Origin: Pseudomonadota bacterium
Lineage (GTDB): Bacteria; Pseudomonadota; Alphaproteobacteria; Geminicoccales; Geminicoccaceae
NCBI GenBank assembly: GCA_030549795.1
Contig: JAUQQO010000044.1
Span: 31,911 to 95,910 of the forward strand
Length of the DNA: 64,000 bases
Direction of reading: 5' to 3'
Of this stretch, positions 47,515-58,447 are shown in pieces. A program made the translations under genes and the position numbers. The notes under the pieces were generated by a model. It saw only the letters and a program-made list of their open reading frames with translations, made no database searches and was not told the origin of the DNA. How positions within the stretch are numbered: position 1 is the stretch's first letter; each line of letters begins with the position of its first letter.

Positions 47515-48722
47515 GCGAGCAGCCGGCTGCGCGCCCATAGGAGCTCGCGCGCGACTGCGGTCTCGAGACCATCGGCGCGCAATTCTTCGGGGAGGACCTC
47601 GAAGGTGTAGGTCTCGACTTCAAGGTGCGGGCTTACGAGCCGTGCGCGCGCACAGGCGAGCACGGCCTCGAGCTCCGGCTGGGTCGCGAGCAGGTTCGAA
47701 GCGAATTGGCTTGCGAAGATCGGCACATGGCAGTGGATGCGCCATTCCCGTCCGCGCGCCGAATCGAGGGCGGCGAGGGCTTCGGGAAGATCGAGAAAAC
47801 GGCGCAGCGTTCCATCGGCTGCGCGCTCCACCACCTGGTGCAAATAGACCCCGTCGTCGAAGCGAGACAGCATCGCTGCCGTTTGAAGATCGACCGCGGG
47901 CACACGAAGAGCGGCCGAGAGCTGGATCTTGGGCACGGAAAGCCCATGGCGCGCGATCAGATCCAAGCTTTCCTGCGGATCCTCGAATTCGACCGCGGCA
48001 TGGCAGACGTCGAAGCAGATCCCGATGTGGCGGCGCAGCGCGGCTTCGGTTGCGGCTGGTGCGAGCCCGGTGCGCTCGGCAAGGCGAGCCAAAGCTGGCC
48101 GCACGAGTAGATACTCTTCGAGAAAGCTCACCGCTTCGGCTGTGGTTTCGAGCGCGCACATGGGCTCGGGCTCGAGGGCGAGGGCAACGGTCTTGCCCGT
48201 CTTGCGCTCGAGCGCGATCAGCTCGGCCAGGATTTCGATGAGGTTCGCCGCCATCTGCTCGAGCGCCGTCGGCTCGAAGCGTCGGGGGCGAAAGCCCAAG
48301 GGCACGGTGCTGATCGAGCCGCTGACACCGGGCTCGTCGGGAAGCAGCGTCGCGAGAAGCTCGGCGAGCGCGCGCGTGTAGGCGACCCGCTCGGCTGCGC
48401 GCCAGTCGGGCTCGTAGACTCGTTCCTTCACCCGCGTGCCGTGGAAAGCGCCGTAGGGAAAGCCGTTGAGCGTGAAGACGTAGAGGTCGTTCGCGGTCAG
48501 CCAGGCGCGCAGTTGTTGGAGGGGTTCGGGGTCCAAAAGCGCGCGCGCCGCAGCAGCCGACAGACGCAGGCCCAGACCCATCGCCGCCTGAGCGCTCACC
48601 TTCGTTTTGATGCTCGGCACCGCGCGTACGAGCGCCGCAAAGGTCTCCTCCCAGCTCTCGCCGCGGTGGATGTTGGTGCAATAGGTGAGGTGGACCGTAC
48701 CCGCAGGAGTGGCGAGCTTCAT
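47511..48722 (-). CDS. eboE: EboE, TIM-barrel metabolite traffic protein
   Basis: A 403-residue protein of the xylose-isomerase-like TIM-barrel superfamily, called metabolite traffic protein EboE in ebo clusters. Seen are the N-terminal HLTYCTNIHRGESWEETFAA, LNGFPYGAFHGTRVKE, ALALEPEPMCALETT, ICFDVCHAAVEFEDPQES and HCHVPIFA with possible metal ligands. ATG 48722; the C-terminus overlaps eboC. The upstream gene eboD ends 40 bases before. Confidence 0.87.
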   Translation of the reverse strand: MKLATPAGTVHLTYCTNIHRGESWEETFAALVRAVPSIKTKVSAQAAMGLGLRLSAAAARALLDPEPLQQLRAWLTANDLYVFTLNGFPYGAFHGTRVKERVYEPDWRAAERVAYTRALAELLATLLPDEPGVSGSISTVPLGFRPRRFEPTALEQMAANLIEILAELIALERKTGKTVALALEPEPMCALETTAEAVSFLEEYLLVRPALARLAERTGLAPAATEAALRRHIGICFDVCHAAVEFEDPQESLDLIARHGLSVPKIQLSAALRVPAVDLQTAAMLSRFDDGVYLHQVVERAADGTLRRFLDLPEALAALDSARGREWRIHCHVPIFASQFASNLLATQPELEAVLACARARLVSPHLEVETYTFEVLPEELRADGLETAVARELLWARSRLLA

Positions 48723-48762
48723 GGCCGGTGCCCTCGCGCGGATCGGTGGGCCGCGCCCATGC

Positions 48763-49962
48763 TCAGAGGTGCTCCCGTGCCGCCAGCCAAGCGATCGCGT
48801 CCTCGACGAGTTTCGTGTCCATGGCGTGGACTTCAACACCGCGGCCGAGTTCGGCCAGAAGCGTGATGGTGAGCTCGCCCCCCAAATGCTCGCGGAACTC
48901 GCGCAGGCCATCGAGAAGCGCCAAGGTGCCGTCGGGCAAGCGCGCGGTGAGCGCAGGGTTCCACAGCCGGAAGCCCAACAGTTCGAGGAGCGCGCACACC
49001 CGCTCTTCCGCCCCCGGCGCCAAAAGCCCGGCGAGCACCGAATAGCGCGTATCCAGAGCGATCCCGATCGCCACCGCCTCGCCATGACGCAAATGGTGGC
49101 GGGTCAGGCTCTCGAGCTTGTGCGCCGCCCAATGGCCGAAATCGAGCGGCCGCGCCGAGCCGGTCTCGAAGGGATCGCCCCCTAAGGCGATCTGCTGCAT
49201 GTGCAGCTCGGCACAGCGGCGGATCATGTACCGCATGGCACCCGGCTCGAAGGTGGCAAGCGCAGCGCCGTTGCGCTCGAGCCAGAGGAAGAACTCGCGG
49301 TCGCGAATGAGCGCGACTTTGACCGCTTCCGCCATCCCAGCAATCTTGTCGCGTGGTGGAAGGAGTTCGATGAAATCGAAATCGTTGAGTACTGCGAACG
49401 GCGGAGCGAAAGTTCCGACGAAGTTCTTCGAACCGCGCAGGTTCACCGCGTTCTTGACACCCACTCCGGAATCGTTTTGGGCCAAGACCGTCGTCGGCAC
49501 CCGCACGAGGCGAATACCGCGATGGCTCGTAGCCGCCACCAGGCCGACCGCATCGAGCACGGCGCCGCCCCCCACCGCGAGGATGAAGGAGTGGCGATCG
49601 AGACGGTGATCGAAGACCAACCCCATCATCCACTCGATGTGGAAGAGGTCGTTCTTAATCTTTTCGCCACCGGGCACGGTCAACGGTGGCGCAATGAGTT
49701 CCAGGCGATCACGGTGGTGGGTGAAATAAGTGCGGATCTCCTCGCACAACGAGGGGCGAACGGCGAGCAGTCCTTCGTCGACAAAGACGAGGCAACGATG
49801 GCGATGGTGGGGTTCGAGGCGGGCGATCGTCGTCACGAGAGCCGGATTGTCGCTTCGGAAAACCCCGCGGGTAAAGACCACCGGATATTCGAAATTGACC
49901 GTGAAGCGCTGAAGATAGCTGGTCGTCTCCACGGCGAGCCGCTCGGTTTCGATTGTGGTCAT
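48763..49962 (-). CDS. eboD: EboD, 3-dehydroquinate synthase-like sugar phosphate cyclase
   Basis: A 399-residue AroB-superfamily protein. NAD- and substrate-site motifs: LTVPGGEKIKND, ILAVGGGAVLDAVGLVAA, VPTTVLAQNDSGVGVKNAVN. Zinc ligands: Glu in GMAEAVKVAL and His residues in DFGHWAAHKLE and LRHGEAVAIG. The catalytic machinery is intact but the sequence is not AroB proper, so the substrate may be another sugar phosphate. GGGAGG precedes ATG 49962. First gene of the minus-strand ebo run. Confidence 0.88.
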   Translation of the reverse strand: MTTIETERLAVETTSYLQRFTVNFEYPVVFTRGVFRSDNPALVTTIARLEPHHRHRCLVFVDEGLLAVRPSLCEEIRTYFTHHRDRLELIAPPLTVPGGEKIKNDLFHIEWMMGLVFDHRLDRHSFILAVGGGAVLDAVGLVAATSHRGIRLVRVPTTVLAQNDSGVGVKNAVNLRGSKNFVGTFAPPFAVLNDFDFIELLPPRDKIAGMAEAVKVALIRDREFFLWLERNGAALATFEPGAMRYMIRRCAELHMQQIALGGDPFETGSARPLDFGHWAAHKLESLTRHHLRHGEAVAIGIALDTRYSVLAGLLAPGAEERVCALLELLGFRLWNPALTARLPDGTLALLDGLREFREHLGGELTITLLAELGRGVEVHAMDTKLVEDAIAWLAAREHL

Positions 49963-50962
49963 TGCCTCCCCCGCGCCTTGGCGCCCGAGTGCGCGTTCGA
50001 GGGTGACGGCTTCGTCTGTTCGTGACAAGGCCGATACGCGCGGATCTCCCCTTCGCAGGCTCGATCCACCTCGCGCAAGCGGAGCAACAAGAGCTGAGAG
50101 GCGGCAAGCACGCGAGCATCAGCCGCCGGCACCCGACAATGGCGCCCGGGCCACAGCTGGACGAGGGCGCCTCGAACGGGCAGCGGCAGCTACGCTTTGG
50201 ATGACGGTGCGCAGGTCCAAAAACGCTCACCTCCTGTCGCGGCGTCTCACTTCCTGCCGCGGCGTCTTAGCGTGCATCGAACGCACTTGGCGCGCCCGTT
50301 ACCGGTTTGACGCGAATCTCAAAGCCGACACGCTCGGTGCACCCGAACTTGGCCGCGCACAAAGCGGCTTTTTGGATTGCCGCTTCTGCTCGCGCGCAAG
50401 TGAAGAGCCAAACGCGCCCACAAAGCGTCGACACTGATCCGCTTCGCCTAAGCCTGCACACAAGCGCGCTCCATCGCTCGAGCCGTGATCGCGATGCGCA
50501 TCGGATTGGCTCCCGATCACGAGCGATCCTCACTCGGCCTTGCGCGACCGAGCTGCCTTGCGTGCTCGAGGTCTTGTTCGAGGGTCGACGCGTGGGCTCG
50601 CGAAAACGAACGGCTGCGCGCGGATCCACCCCTAGGATGCCCACACATCGCGGGCCGAGCCGCGTCGGGCAGCGCCCGGCTCGGCACGAGCGATGGGGTG
50701 CGGATATGGCGTTGAGGCTGCGGGAGAAAAGACGAGCGCCGCATCTTTGGGACCACCGACGAGCGCCTCTTGACGTGCTTGCGCTTGAGCGCGACTTGCG
50801 TTGAGCGCAGGACTTGTGGCTCGTGTATGTCCAGTGGCCTTCGTGCTCCTCGAGCGCGGGGTCGTCGTGTTCGAAGCCACCCCCTTTCGCCAGAGGCATG
50901 CCTTCGTGCGGCGCGGTTCGCCGCCTCCTGCACGTCGGTGATCGCGGTTCTATATCGAGAGC
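49963..50962. other. Long intergenic stretch, no gene recognised
   Basis: About 1 kb between the divergent eboD and rimO genes. It must contain the promoter for the ebo minus-strand run, but no convincing -35/-10 pair stands out. A 20-base tandem repeat lies at 50226-50265 and a 9-bp stem at 50654-50662/50677-50685. Predicted proteins from all frames look like noise. Confidence 0.55.
50226..50265. repeat. 20-base imperfect tandem repeat
   Basis: Two adjacent 20-base units (CTCACCTCCTGTCGCGGCGT and CTCACTTCCTGCCGCGGCGT) differ at two positions. It lies about 265 bases upstream of eboD. It may be a regulatory direct repeat or a chance duplication. Confidence 0.6.
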
Positions 50963-52333
<1,371 letters not shown>

Positions 52334-52824
52334 GACATCTCGGCGCATCGGTGGGGCCGGCGTTCCTTCGCGCGGTGCTGCCACAACGGGCTCGCGAGGG
52401 TGGGGGCAACGAACCGTGTGGCGAGACCGGTTCGATCTCGGCCCCGCCGTTTCGCGCCGATCGAGCTCGCGTGGAATGTGCGCTTGCGGCCGCACCACAC
52501 AGCTGCTCTCGGCGCGTCGAGCGTAGGCGCGGGTGACGCGGCCGAAGGCGGGGCTGCACAGCGCGGCACCGGGTGCTCGGCGTCGCCCGCTCGCGCGTAG
52601 GGCGATTGTGAGCACCCAGGCGAACACCAAGGCGCCGAGCGTGCTTAGGCGTGCGAACAGCATGGAACGAGCGCGCGTGTGCATGGCGCTTTTTTGGCCG
52701 AACGCGCTTAACGCATCGTTAATGCGGCTGCGCGAAACCGAACCGCGCATAACAGCCGAACAAGTGAGGGCTCGATGGCCGTCCGCACTGTTGCACTTGT
52801 GGGATTTGCCGGCGGAGACTGGTC
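52334..52824. other. Intergenic stretch containing a CtrA-type box
   Basis: About 490 bases after rimO. No gene is recognised; the noteworthy element is the TTAA-N7-TTAA motif at 52708-52722, about 100 bases upstream of the amidohydrolase gene. Confidence 0.6.
52708..52722. promoter_or_regulatory. CtrA-type binding box (TTAA-N7-TTAA)
   Basis: TTAA (52708-52711), seven bases CGCATCG, TTAA (52719-52722). It is the second perfect match in the window and again has a near-palindromic centre (CGCATCG, versus ACGATCG at 3066-3072). It lies upstream of the amidohydrolase gene. Confidence 0.55.
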
Positions 52825-53805
52825 GTGAGCGCTGATGTCCCCATTCTCGACGCTCATATGCACGTCTGGGATCTCGCTCTTGCCAAACATCCCTGGCTGT
52901 GCAGAAATGTAATCCCCTTTCGATACGGCGATTACTCGGCGATCCGCCGTACTTTTCTTCCCGCCGACTATCGAGGGGCGAGCGCTGGCTTTGAGGTGTT
53001 GGGGACCGTCTATGTCGAAGCCGAGTGGGATCCCTCAGATCCGCTCGGCGAGACGCGCTGGGTGCACACCCTCGCCGCTCAGGAGGGGCTGCCCACGGTC
53101 ATGGTGGCGCAGGCCTGGCTCGACCGCGAGGATGTGGAAGAGATCCTCGCAGCGCAAGCAGCCTTCCCGCGCGTGCGCGGCATTCGCCACAAACCCAAAG
53201 CTGCGCCCTCTCCCGATCGCGTCGCGTACGGTGTTCCGGGCTCGCTTTCATGTCCGCGTTTCGCGCGCGGCTTTGCGCTTCTTGCCCGCTATGGTCTTTC
53301 CTTCGATTTACAAGTTCCCTGGTGGCATTTCGAGGAAGCGTTCGCGCTCTTCGCGCGGCATCCCGAAGTCTCGGTGATCGTGAACCACACGGGGCTTCCC
53401 GCCGATCGCAGCTTTGAAGGCCTCGCCGGCTGGAAGCGCGCGCTCGCGCGCTTGGCCGAGCTGCCACAGGTCGCACTCAAGATCAGCGGCATCGGCATAC
53501 CCGGAAAGCCCTGGACGGTTGCCGACAATCGTCCAATCGTGTGTACTGCGCTCGAAATCTTCGGCGTTGAGCGCTGTATGTTCGCATCCAATTGGCCGGT
53601 CGACACGCTTTGCGCCGATTTCCGGACGATTTTCGATGGTTTCTTCGAGATCACGAGCGATCTGACAACGGCCGAGCGCGTCGCGCTCTTCTTCGAAAAT
53701 GCGTGCAGGATCTATCGTATCGATTCGAACGCGCTCGTGCCTGCGCGGGAAGCAAGCCCAGGCCCGCTCCCCGCAGACGGCGGTTCGCTCAGCCTTTCTG
53801 GGTGA
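52825..53805 (+). CDS. Amidohydrolase family protein (COG3618, LigI-like TIM barrel)
   Basis: A 326-residue metal-dependent TIM-barrel hydrolase. The HxH site is DAHMHVWDLALAKHPWL; further conserved pieces are GIRHKPK, VNHTGLPADRSF, LKISGIG and MFASNWPVDTL with the late Asp. Relatives hydrolyse lactones such as 2-pyrone-4,6-dicarboxylate or L-fucono-lactone. GTG start at 52825. It stands alone, with a CtrA-type box upstream. Confidence 0.85.
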   Translation: MSADVPILDAHMHVWDLALAKHPWLCRNVIPFRYGDYSAIRRTFLPADYRGASAGFEVLGTVYVEAEWDPSDPLGETRWVHTLAAQEGLPTVMVAQAWLDREDVEEILAAQAAFPRVRGIRHKPKAAPSPDRVAYGVPGSLSCPRFARGFALLARYGLSFDLQVPWWHFEEAFALFARHPEVSVIVNHTGLPADRSFEGLAGWKRALARLAELPQVALKISGIGIPGKPWTVADNRPIVCTALEIFGVERCMFASNWPVDTLCADFRTIFDGFFEITSDLTTAERVALFFENACRIYRIDSNALVPAREASPGPLPADGGSLSLSG

Positions 53806-54692
53806 GCGTCCAGATCACGCCACTTGTCGGATGCGATGGAGGAGGGCGAGAGCGTCTCGGCCTCGCTTCGAAAGGCCAGCGTGATACGACTCGACCGTGA
53901 AGACTTGGTCCTTCTCTCACGCGAGCCCGCCACGGTTTGGGGGGTCTCGATAAACAGAAGGGCCGATCGAGAGAGCGGGTACGATGGCGCTCATGCATGC
54001 CCAAGGGTGCGAATAATTCGTGCTCCCGCACTTTCGGTCGCGTCCGGTTCAGCTTCTTAGAACTCGGTTCGACGAGCCCAAAGACGACTTAAGAGAACCT
54101 CTCGGGTCTGGTAGCATTTGCCGTTCCCCGCCGCGCCCACATCGATCGCGCGTTGGTGTTCTGCTCCAACACCGAATGGGTCTGACGATAAGCGTTGCAA
54201 TGAGCGCTGATCGTCGGGACACCGCCGACGCGGGTGGATCGTAGCGGTTTGGGGATGCGGTCGATTTCCCTGAGCGCAGCTCAGCCGAACCGCGTTCGGG
54301 CAAAAGAGCTGCACCCGCCTCTTCGAACACCTTAGCCTTAGTACCTCAGTTCGGATCATGAGCGCGCATACAAATCAGCTCTGCTTAGATGAAATGAGTT
54401 CATGTGCACGGTCGTTGCAAGGGATGAATAGTTTGCAGAGCGAGCTCGGATTTGCCGTGCAACGCGACACCGTTTTCATCTTGCCCTGCCGACATAATGC
54501 TCTCTGACGCGTGATCGACGCTGAGCGCGCGAGGTTCAGAGAGCGAAGGGGACCAATCCACAAAGAGCACGATCGGAGCCCCAAGTGTGCTGCGCGTAAG
54601 CGATCACGGCGGGTTCGGCGTCAAGGACGGGCTCCTCGCTGCGTAGCAACAATATGCTCCATCGAAACGAGGCGCCAACTTTAACTCAACTT
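53806..54692. other. Long intergenic stretch, lower GC, no gene recognised
   Basis: About 890 bases between convergent genes, visibly less GC-rich than the flanks. Stops are frequent and no frame gives a family match. It could be a decayed gene region. Confidence 0.5.
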
Positions 54693-55475
54693 TTAAGCGA
54701 GCGTGAGCTCGACCGCGCCCAGTGCTTCGACCTCGATGCGATAGCGCGCGGGCCCTTTTGCCCACTGCGGCAAGGTCATCGTGCCCAACGAAACGAACGT
54801 CCCTGCTTCAAGCCCTAATCCCAGCTGCCGCCGCTTTTCGACCGCGAATAAGAGCGCCTCTAAGGGATGGCCCAAAAGAGCGGCGCCCGTGCCGCGCTCC
54901 ACTTCTCGGCCGTCGATCAGCGTGCAGGCGACGAGACGGTCGAGGGGAAGAGCAGGGTCGAAGGGGTGCTCCGGCCCCAAAATCGCAGCCGCATTGCAGG
55001 CGTTGTCGGCGGCAAGGGTGGGGCCGCCAACACTCGCCAACCCCTCGTAGCGATCGTCGACGAGCTCGATCGCAGCCATGATCGTGGCCACCGCATCGGC
55101 GACCTCCGCGCGCGTGTACGGCGTTGGCCGCACCGGCAGATCGCGGCCCAAGCGCACCGCGATCTCGGTTTCGATGCCCGCCCGTCGGTAGGCTGCCAAG
55201 GGCAGGCCGACGCCGCTGCGATGGACGGTGGAAGCGAACACCTCGCCTAGGATCGGTTCGTCGATCCCGATTAACCGCCGCGCGCTTTCCGCCGTGCCGC
55301 CGATCTTGAGCCCCACGACGGGCCCGAGCGCCTTGGCGAGGGCGCGATTGGCGAGCTGCTGGCAGGCGTAACCGGCCTCGAGCGTAGCGAGTTCGGCCAT
55401 CCGCGTGATCGGGGTCGCCGAGAGCCGGTGTGCGACGATCTTGCTCGCCGCATGTTTGAGCGCATCACCGTCCAT
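54693..55475 (-). CDS. 2-keto-4-pentenoate hydratase-like protein (MhpD family)
   Basis: A 260-residue FAH-superfamily hydratase/decarboxylase. Family pieces are seen: GLKIGGTAESARRLIGIDEP, IETEIAVRLGRDL, VATIMAAIELVDDRYEG, NACNAAAILGPE and FVSLGTMTLPQWAKGP. Relatives act on 2-hydroxypentadienoates in meta-cleavage pathways; no such genes are adjacent. ATG 55475 with GGGAGG upstream. Divergent from the M20 peptidase gene with about 90 bases between. Confidence 0.85.
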   Translation of the reverse strand: MDGDALKHAASKIVAHRLSATPITRMAELATLEAGYACQQLANRALAKALGPVVGLKIGGTAESARRLIGIDEPILGEVFASTVHRSGVGLPLAAYRRAGIETEIAVRLGRDLPVRPTPYTRAEVADAVATIMAAIELVDDRYEGLASVGGPTLAADNACNAAAILGPEHPFDPALPLDRLVACTLIDGREVERGTGAALLGHPLEALLFAVEKRRQLGLGLEAGTFVSLGTMTLPQWAKGPARYRIEVEALGAVELTLA

Positions 55476-55564
55476 CGCGGTTGCCTCCCTTGGTGCGCAT
55501 CGGCCGTGTTGAAAGCGCGACCACTTCGGTTCTAGCCTGGCAGCGCGAGGGCGAAAGGGGCAGA

Positions 55565-56857
55565 ATGGAAACTCTCCTGTCACGAATCGAAGGTAAACGG
55601 GACGAACTCGTCGCGCTCACCCGCGCGCTCGTGCAGATCCCGACCGTCAACCCGCCCGGAGAGGGCTACACCGAGTGCTGTCGCCTCTTGGGCGAGCGCT
55701 TACGGGCGCGCGGCTTCTCCGTACGCTATCTGCGCGCCGAGGGAAGCCCCGGTGACAGTGATCGCTACCCGCGCATGAACCTTTTGGCCCGCTTCGAGAG
55801 CTCCCGTCCGGGGCCTTGCGTGCACCTCAACGGGCACATCGACGTGGTCGACGCGGGCGCGGGGTGGAGCGTCGATCCTTTCGCCGGTGTCGTGCGCGAG
55901 GGCAAGCTCTTCGGTCGTGGCAGCTGCGATATGAAAGGCGGCATCGCCGCCGCCATAGTGGCGGTCGAAACGCTGCTCGAAGCAGAGCCGGATCTGCCCG
56001 GAGCGATCGAGATCTCGGGCACGGCCGACGAGGAATCCGGGGGCTTTGGCGGTGTCGCCTGGCTCGCCCGCCACGGCTTTTTCTCGAAGCCGCGCGTCGA
56101 TCACGTCATCATTCCCGAGCCCTTGAACGTGGATCGCGTGTGCATCGGTCATCGTGGCGTGTGGTGGGCAGAAGTGACGACCTACGGGCGCATCGCCCAC
56201 GGTTCGATGCCGTTTTTGGGCGACTGCGCGGTACGCCACATGGCAGCTTTCCTGCACGCGCTTGAAACCCGGCTGTGGCCGGAGCTCGCCCGTCGGCGCA
56301 CGGTCATGCCGGTAGTCCCCGAGGGGGCCCGCGCCTCGACCCTCAACATCAACGCCATCCACGGCGGTCAGCCCGAAGGACATGCGGGCCTTCCAAGCCC
56401 TTGCGTTCCCGACAGCTGCCGGGTGGTGCTCGACCGCCGATTTCCCATCGAAGAGTCTTTAGAAGAGGTAAAGGGCGAAGTCGTGGGCATTCTCAACGAG
56501 CTCGCCCGCACGCGCCCCGGGTTCCGCTTTACCGTGCGCGAGCTGATGGAGGTCCAACCCGTGCTCACCGATCCGGCACTTCCCGTACCGCGCACGGTAG
56601 CGGCGGCGATCAAAGCCGTGCTCGGACGCACACCGCAGTTCGTCTGCTCGCCCGGCACCTACGATCAAAAACATATCGCGCGCATCGGCGGCCTCGAAGA
56701 CTGTGTCGCCTATGGGCCCGGCATCCTCGATCTCGCCCATCAGCCGGACGAATTCGTGGCAATTGACGACCTCGTGGCCGCAACCAAGGTCCTCGCGGTC
56801 GCCATCCGCGCGCTGTTGCGCAGAGATTGGGACCTCAATGCGGCCGCAGCCGCTTGA
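55565..56857 (+). CDS. M20 family metallopeptidase (ArgE/DapE-like deacylase)
   Basis: A 430-residue di-zinc amidohydrolase. The metal/active-site motifs are HLNGHIDVVDAG (HxD), GRGSCDMKGGIAAA, and ISGTADEESGGFGG (catalytic Glu-Glu). A dimerisation domain follows (IAHGSMPFLG to about residue 310) and the late His lies in YGPGILDLAHQPDEF. Acyl substrate unknown. ATG 55565 chosen over upstream starts because it matches family length. Confidence 0.88.
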   Translation: METLLSRIEGKRDELVALTRALVQIPTVNPPGEGYTECCRLLGERLRARGFSVRYLRAEGSPGDSDRYPRMNLLARFESSRPGPCVHLNGHIDVVDAGAGWSVDPFAGVVREGKLFGRGSCDMKGGIAAAIVAVETLLEAEPDLPGAIEISGTADEESGGFGGVAWLARHGFFSKPRVDHVIIPEPLNVDRVCIGHRGVWWAEVTTYGRIAHGSMPFLGDCAVRHMAAFLHALETRLWPELARRRTVMPVVPEGARASTLNINAIHGGQPEGHAGLPSPCVPDSCRVVLDRRFPIEESLEEVKGEVVGILNELARTRPGFRFTVRELMEVQPVLTDPALPVPRTVAAAIKAVLGRTPQFVCSPGTYDQKHIARIGGLEDCVAYGPGILDLAHQPDEFVAIDDLVAATKVLAVAIRALLRRDWDLNAAAAA

Positions 56858-58048
56858 GACGAGCCGCCGAAGCCGGCCGTGGCGGCGCTTGAAAAAAAGA
56901 ACCGCGCGCTCGCCGCAGCACCGCCCGGCACGCATGGGCATCCGAGAAAAGAGGGTCACTGAAGGCCCCAAGCCGCCTGACCTTTTTTGGTGAGGGCGCG
57001 GACGCACAAAGCGCACCCGAAGCGCCTCTGACGCAAAAACGATCGCTTCGCTTACGCGATGGCATGGGTGGCTCTTCCAAACGAGCCGAGCACTGGCACG
57101 CACCGAGACAAGTGGGCGAGCGCGAGCGCGGGGCTTGGAAGCCCCAAGGAAAGCTAAGCGGGCGTGATCCGGCTGCTATCCGGATCGTACGCTTGAGAGT
57201 GGGCGCACGCGCTGCGCAAACGCGCGCGGCCCTCGCGCAGTCGCCCTCGGTTCCCTTAAACCCGCTTCGCGCCGAGCGCAGAAACGATCGCGACAAGCGC
57301 TGCGCGAGCCGAGCGTTAGGGTGAGAGTGAACGACGCGCCGTGGCGCGGGAACGGCGCGTGCCACCGCTGCGGGAAAAGCCCGGGCGGGCGTAAGCGAGG
57401 GCGCACACCGGCCTTACGCGCGGTCTCATCCTCATCATTTCCCGGCCTCAGAAGCGGCGCGACGCGCCCGAGCCTCAGGTCGAGAGTTTCCTCTTGCCGA
57501 AGCGCCGGTCGGCTCGCTGAGCGCTCTTACGTCTTCGGCTTTGGTTTTCCGCTCGTTTCGAGCGCGGCATGGCTTTTGTGTGAGCCGTGCGCGGTGCCAC
57601 GACGCTCCGAGGAACACCAGGTTCGGCAGTTCGACGCGACCTTCTAAGAGGCCGGCTGTGGTTCGGCGCTTCGCTTTTGCGTAAAAATAGTGTTCTCACG
57701 GCTGTCTGTTCGCCGGGCGGCTCAAAGACCGAGTGCGCAAGACGAGCACGAGCCCAGGCCAGCTCCCCGCGCGAGAGACGGGAAGGGCTCATGCCCTAGG
57801 CTGAGTGCGCGCAGCGGGCCCGGACCGGCGGGGCTCGCGCCCGTGATCCGCCGTCTGCCGCCCGGCTTCGCGCGGCTCGCTTCCTCCGTTGCGAGCCATG
57901 GTTCATCGGCGGGTGCAAGCGGCATCACACCTCGGCGCTTTTCGCCCGCCGGGCCGATTGCGGCCGCAAGCGGCAGCGCGCGAGGGCCGGTTGCGCGCGG
58001 AGCTGGGACCAAAGGCGCGGCGTGCGAGAGATGCTGCCTCGAGCAGGT
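56858..58048. other. Longest gene-free stretch of the window
   Basis: About 1.2 kb, no recognised gene or RNA. Small inverted repeats are at 57130-57145 (GGGGCTT-GG-AAGCCCC) and 57166-57186 (GATCCGG, seven bases, CCGGATC). All predicted peptides are Arg/Ala-rich and look like non-coding high-GC DNA. Confidence 0.5.
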
Positions 58049-58363
58049 TCACGAGGTTTCGCCGCCAGCCGTTCGGTGCTCGGGCGGCTCGCGGAAGACG
58101 GCCGGACCGAGTTCGGCGAACCGGGAGAGCCGGAAGGCGCGCTGACCGTCCTAGTCGAGAACGCGCAGATCATCGCTTTCCCGCAGCTCTCCTGCCACCA
58201 CTTGGAAGTGGCCGCCGTAGCGCTGGCGCGCGAGCTCGAGAGGGATCTCGTAGGCGATGAACTTGTCGACACCCTTGGCTTCGAGCTTGCTCAAAAGGCC
58301 CGGTGCCAAGACCTCGTCATAGGAGGTGAGGAACACCAAGGGCCCGCTTCCCGTGAACAACAT
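58049..58363 (-). pseudogene. Small conserved hypothetical protein interrupted by in-frame TAG
   Basis: A small soluble alphaproteobacterial protein of unknown function, MLFTGSGPLVFLTSYDEVL through YGGHFQVVAGELRESDDLRVLD. After residue 70 a TAG (58151-58153 on the plus strand as CTA) stops translation. The same frame continues with DGQRAFRLSRFAELGPAVFREP, which resembles the expected continuation of this family, to a TGA at 58049-58051. One base change of Tyr to TAG would explain it. Either a recent pseudogene, a sequencing error or a tolerated truncation. Confidence 0.7.
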
Positions 58364-58410
58364 GATCGCTTTTACGCGCGCCTCCCGTGCGGATTAATTT
58401 CTTATCAAAT

Positions 58411-58430
58411 TTCGCACGGGCCCGTGCGAA
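58411..58430 (-). terminator. Palindrome after the DUF486 gene
   Basis: A perfect 20-base palindrome (TTCGCACGGGCCCGTGCGAA) 17 bases after the DUF486 stop. On the minus strand ATTTGATAAG follows, moderately T-rich. Probably a terminator that separates the DUF486 gene from the small conserved gene. Confidence 0.5.
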
Positions 58431-58447
58431 GCGCAACGCGGCAGGGC

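Noticed and set aside
50226..50265. Possible CRISPR-like repeat
   Set aside because: Only two adjacent units with no spacers between them, and no cas genes in the window.
54671..54700. Possible CtrA box (TTAA pair near the hydratase gene)
   Set aside because: The two TTAA halves are eight bases apart instead of seven, and the site lies at the 3' end of the gene.
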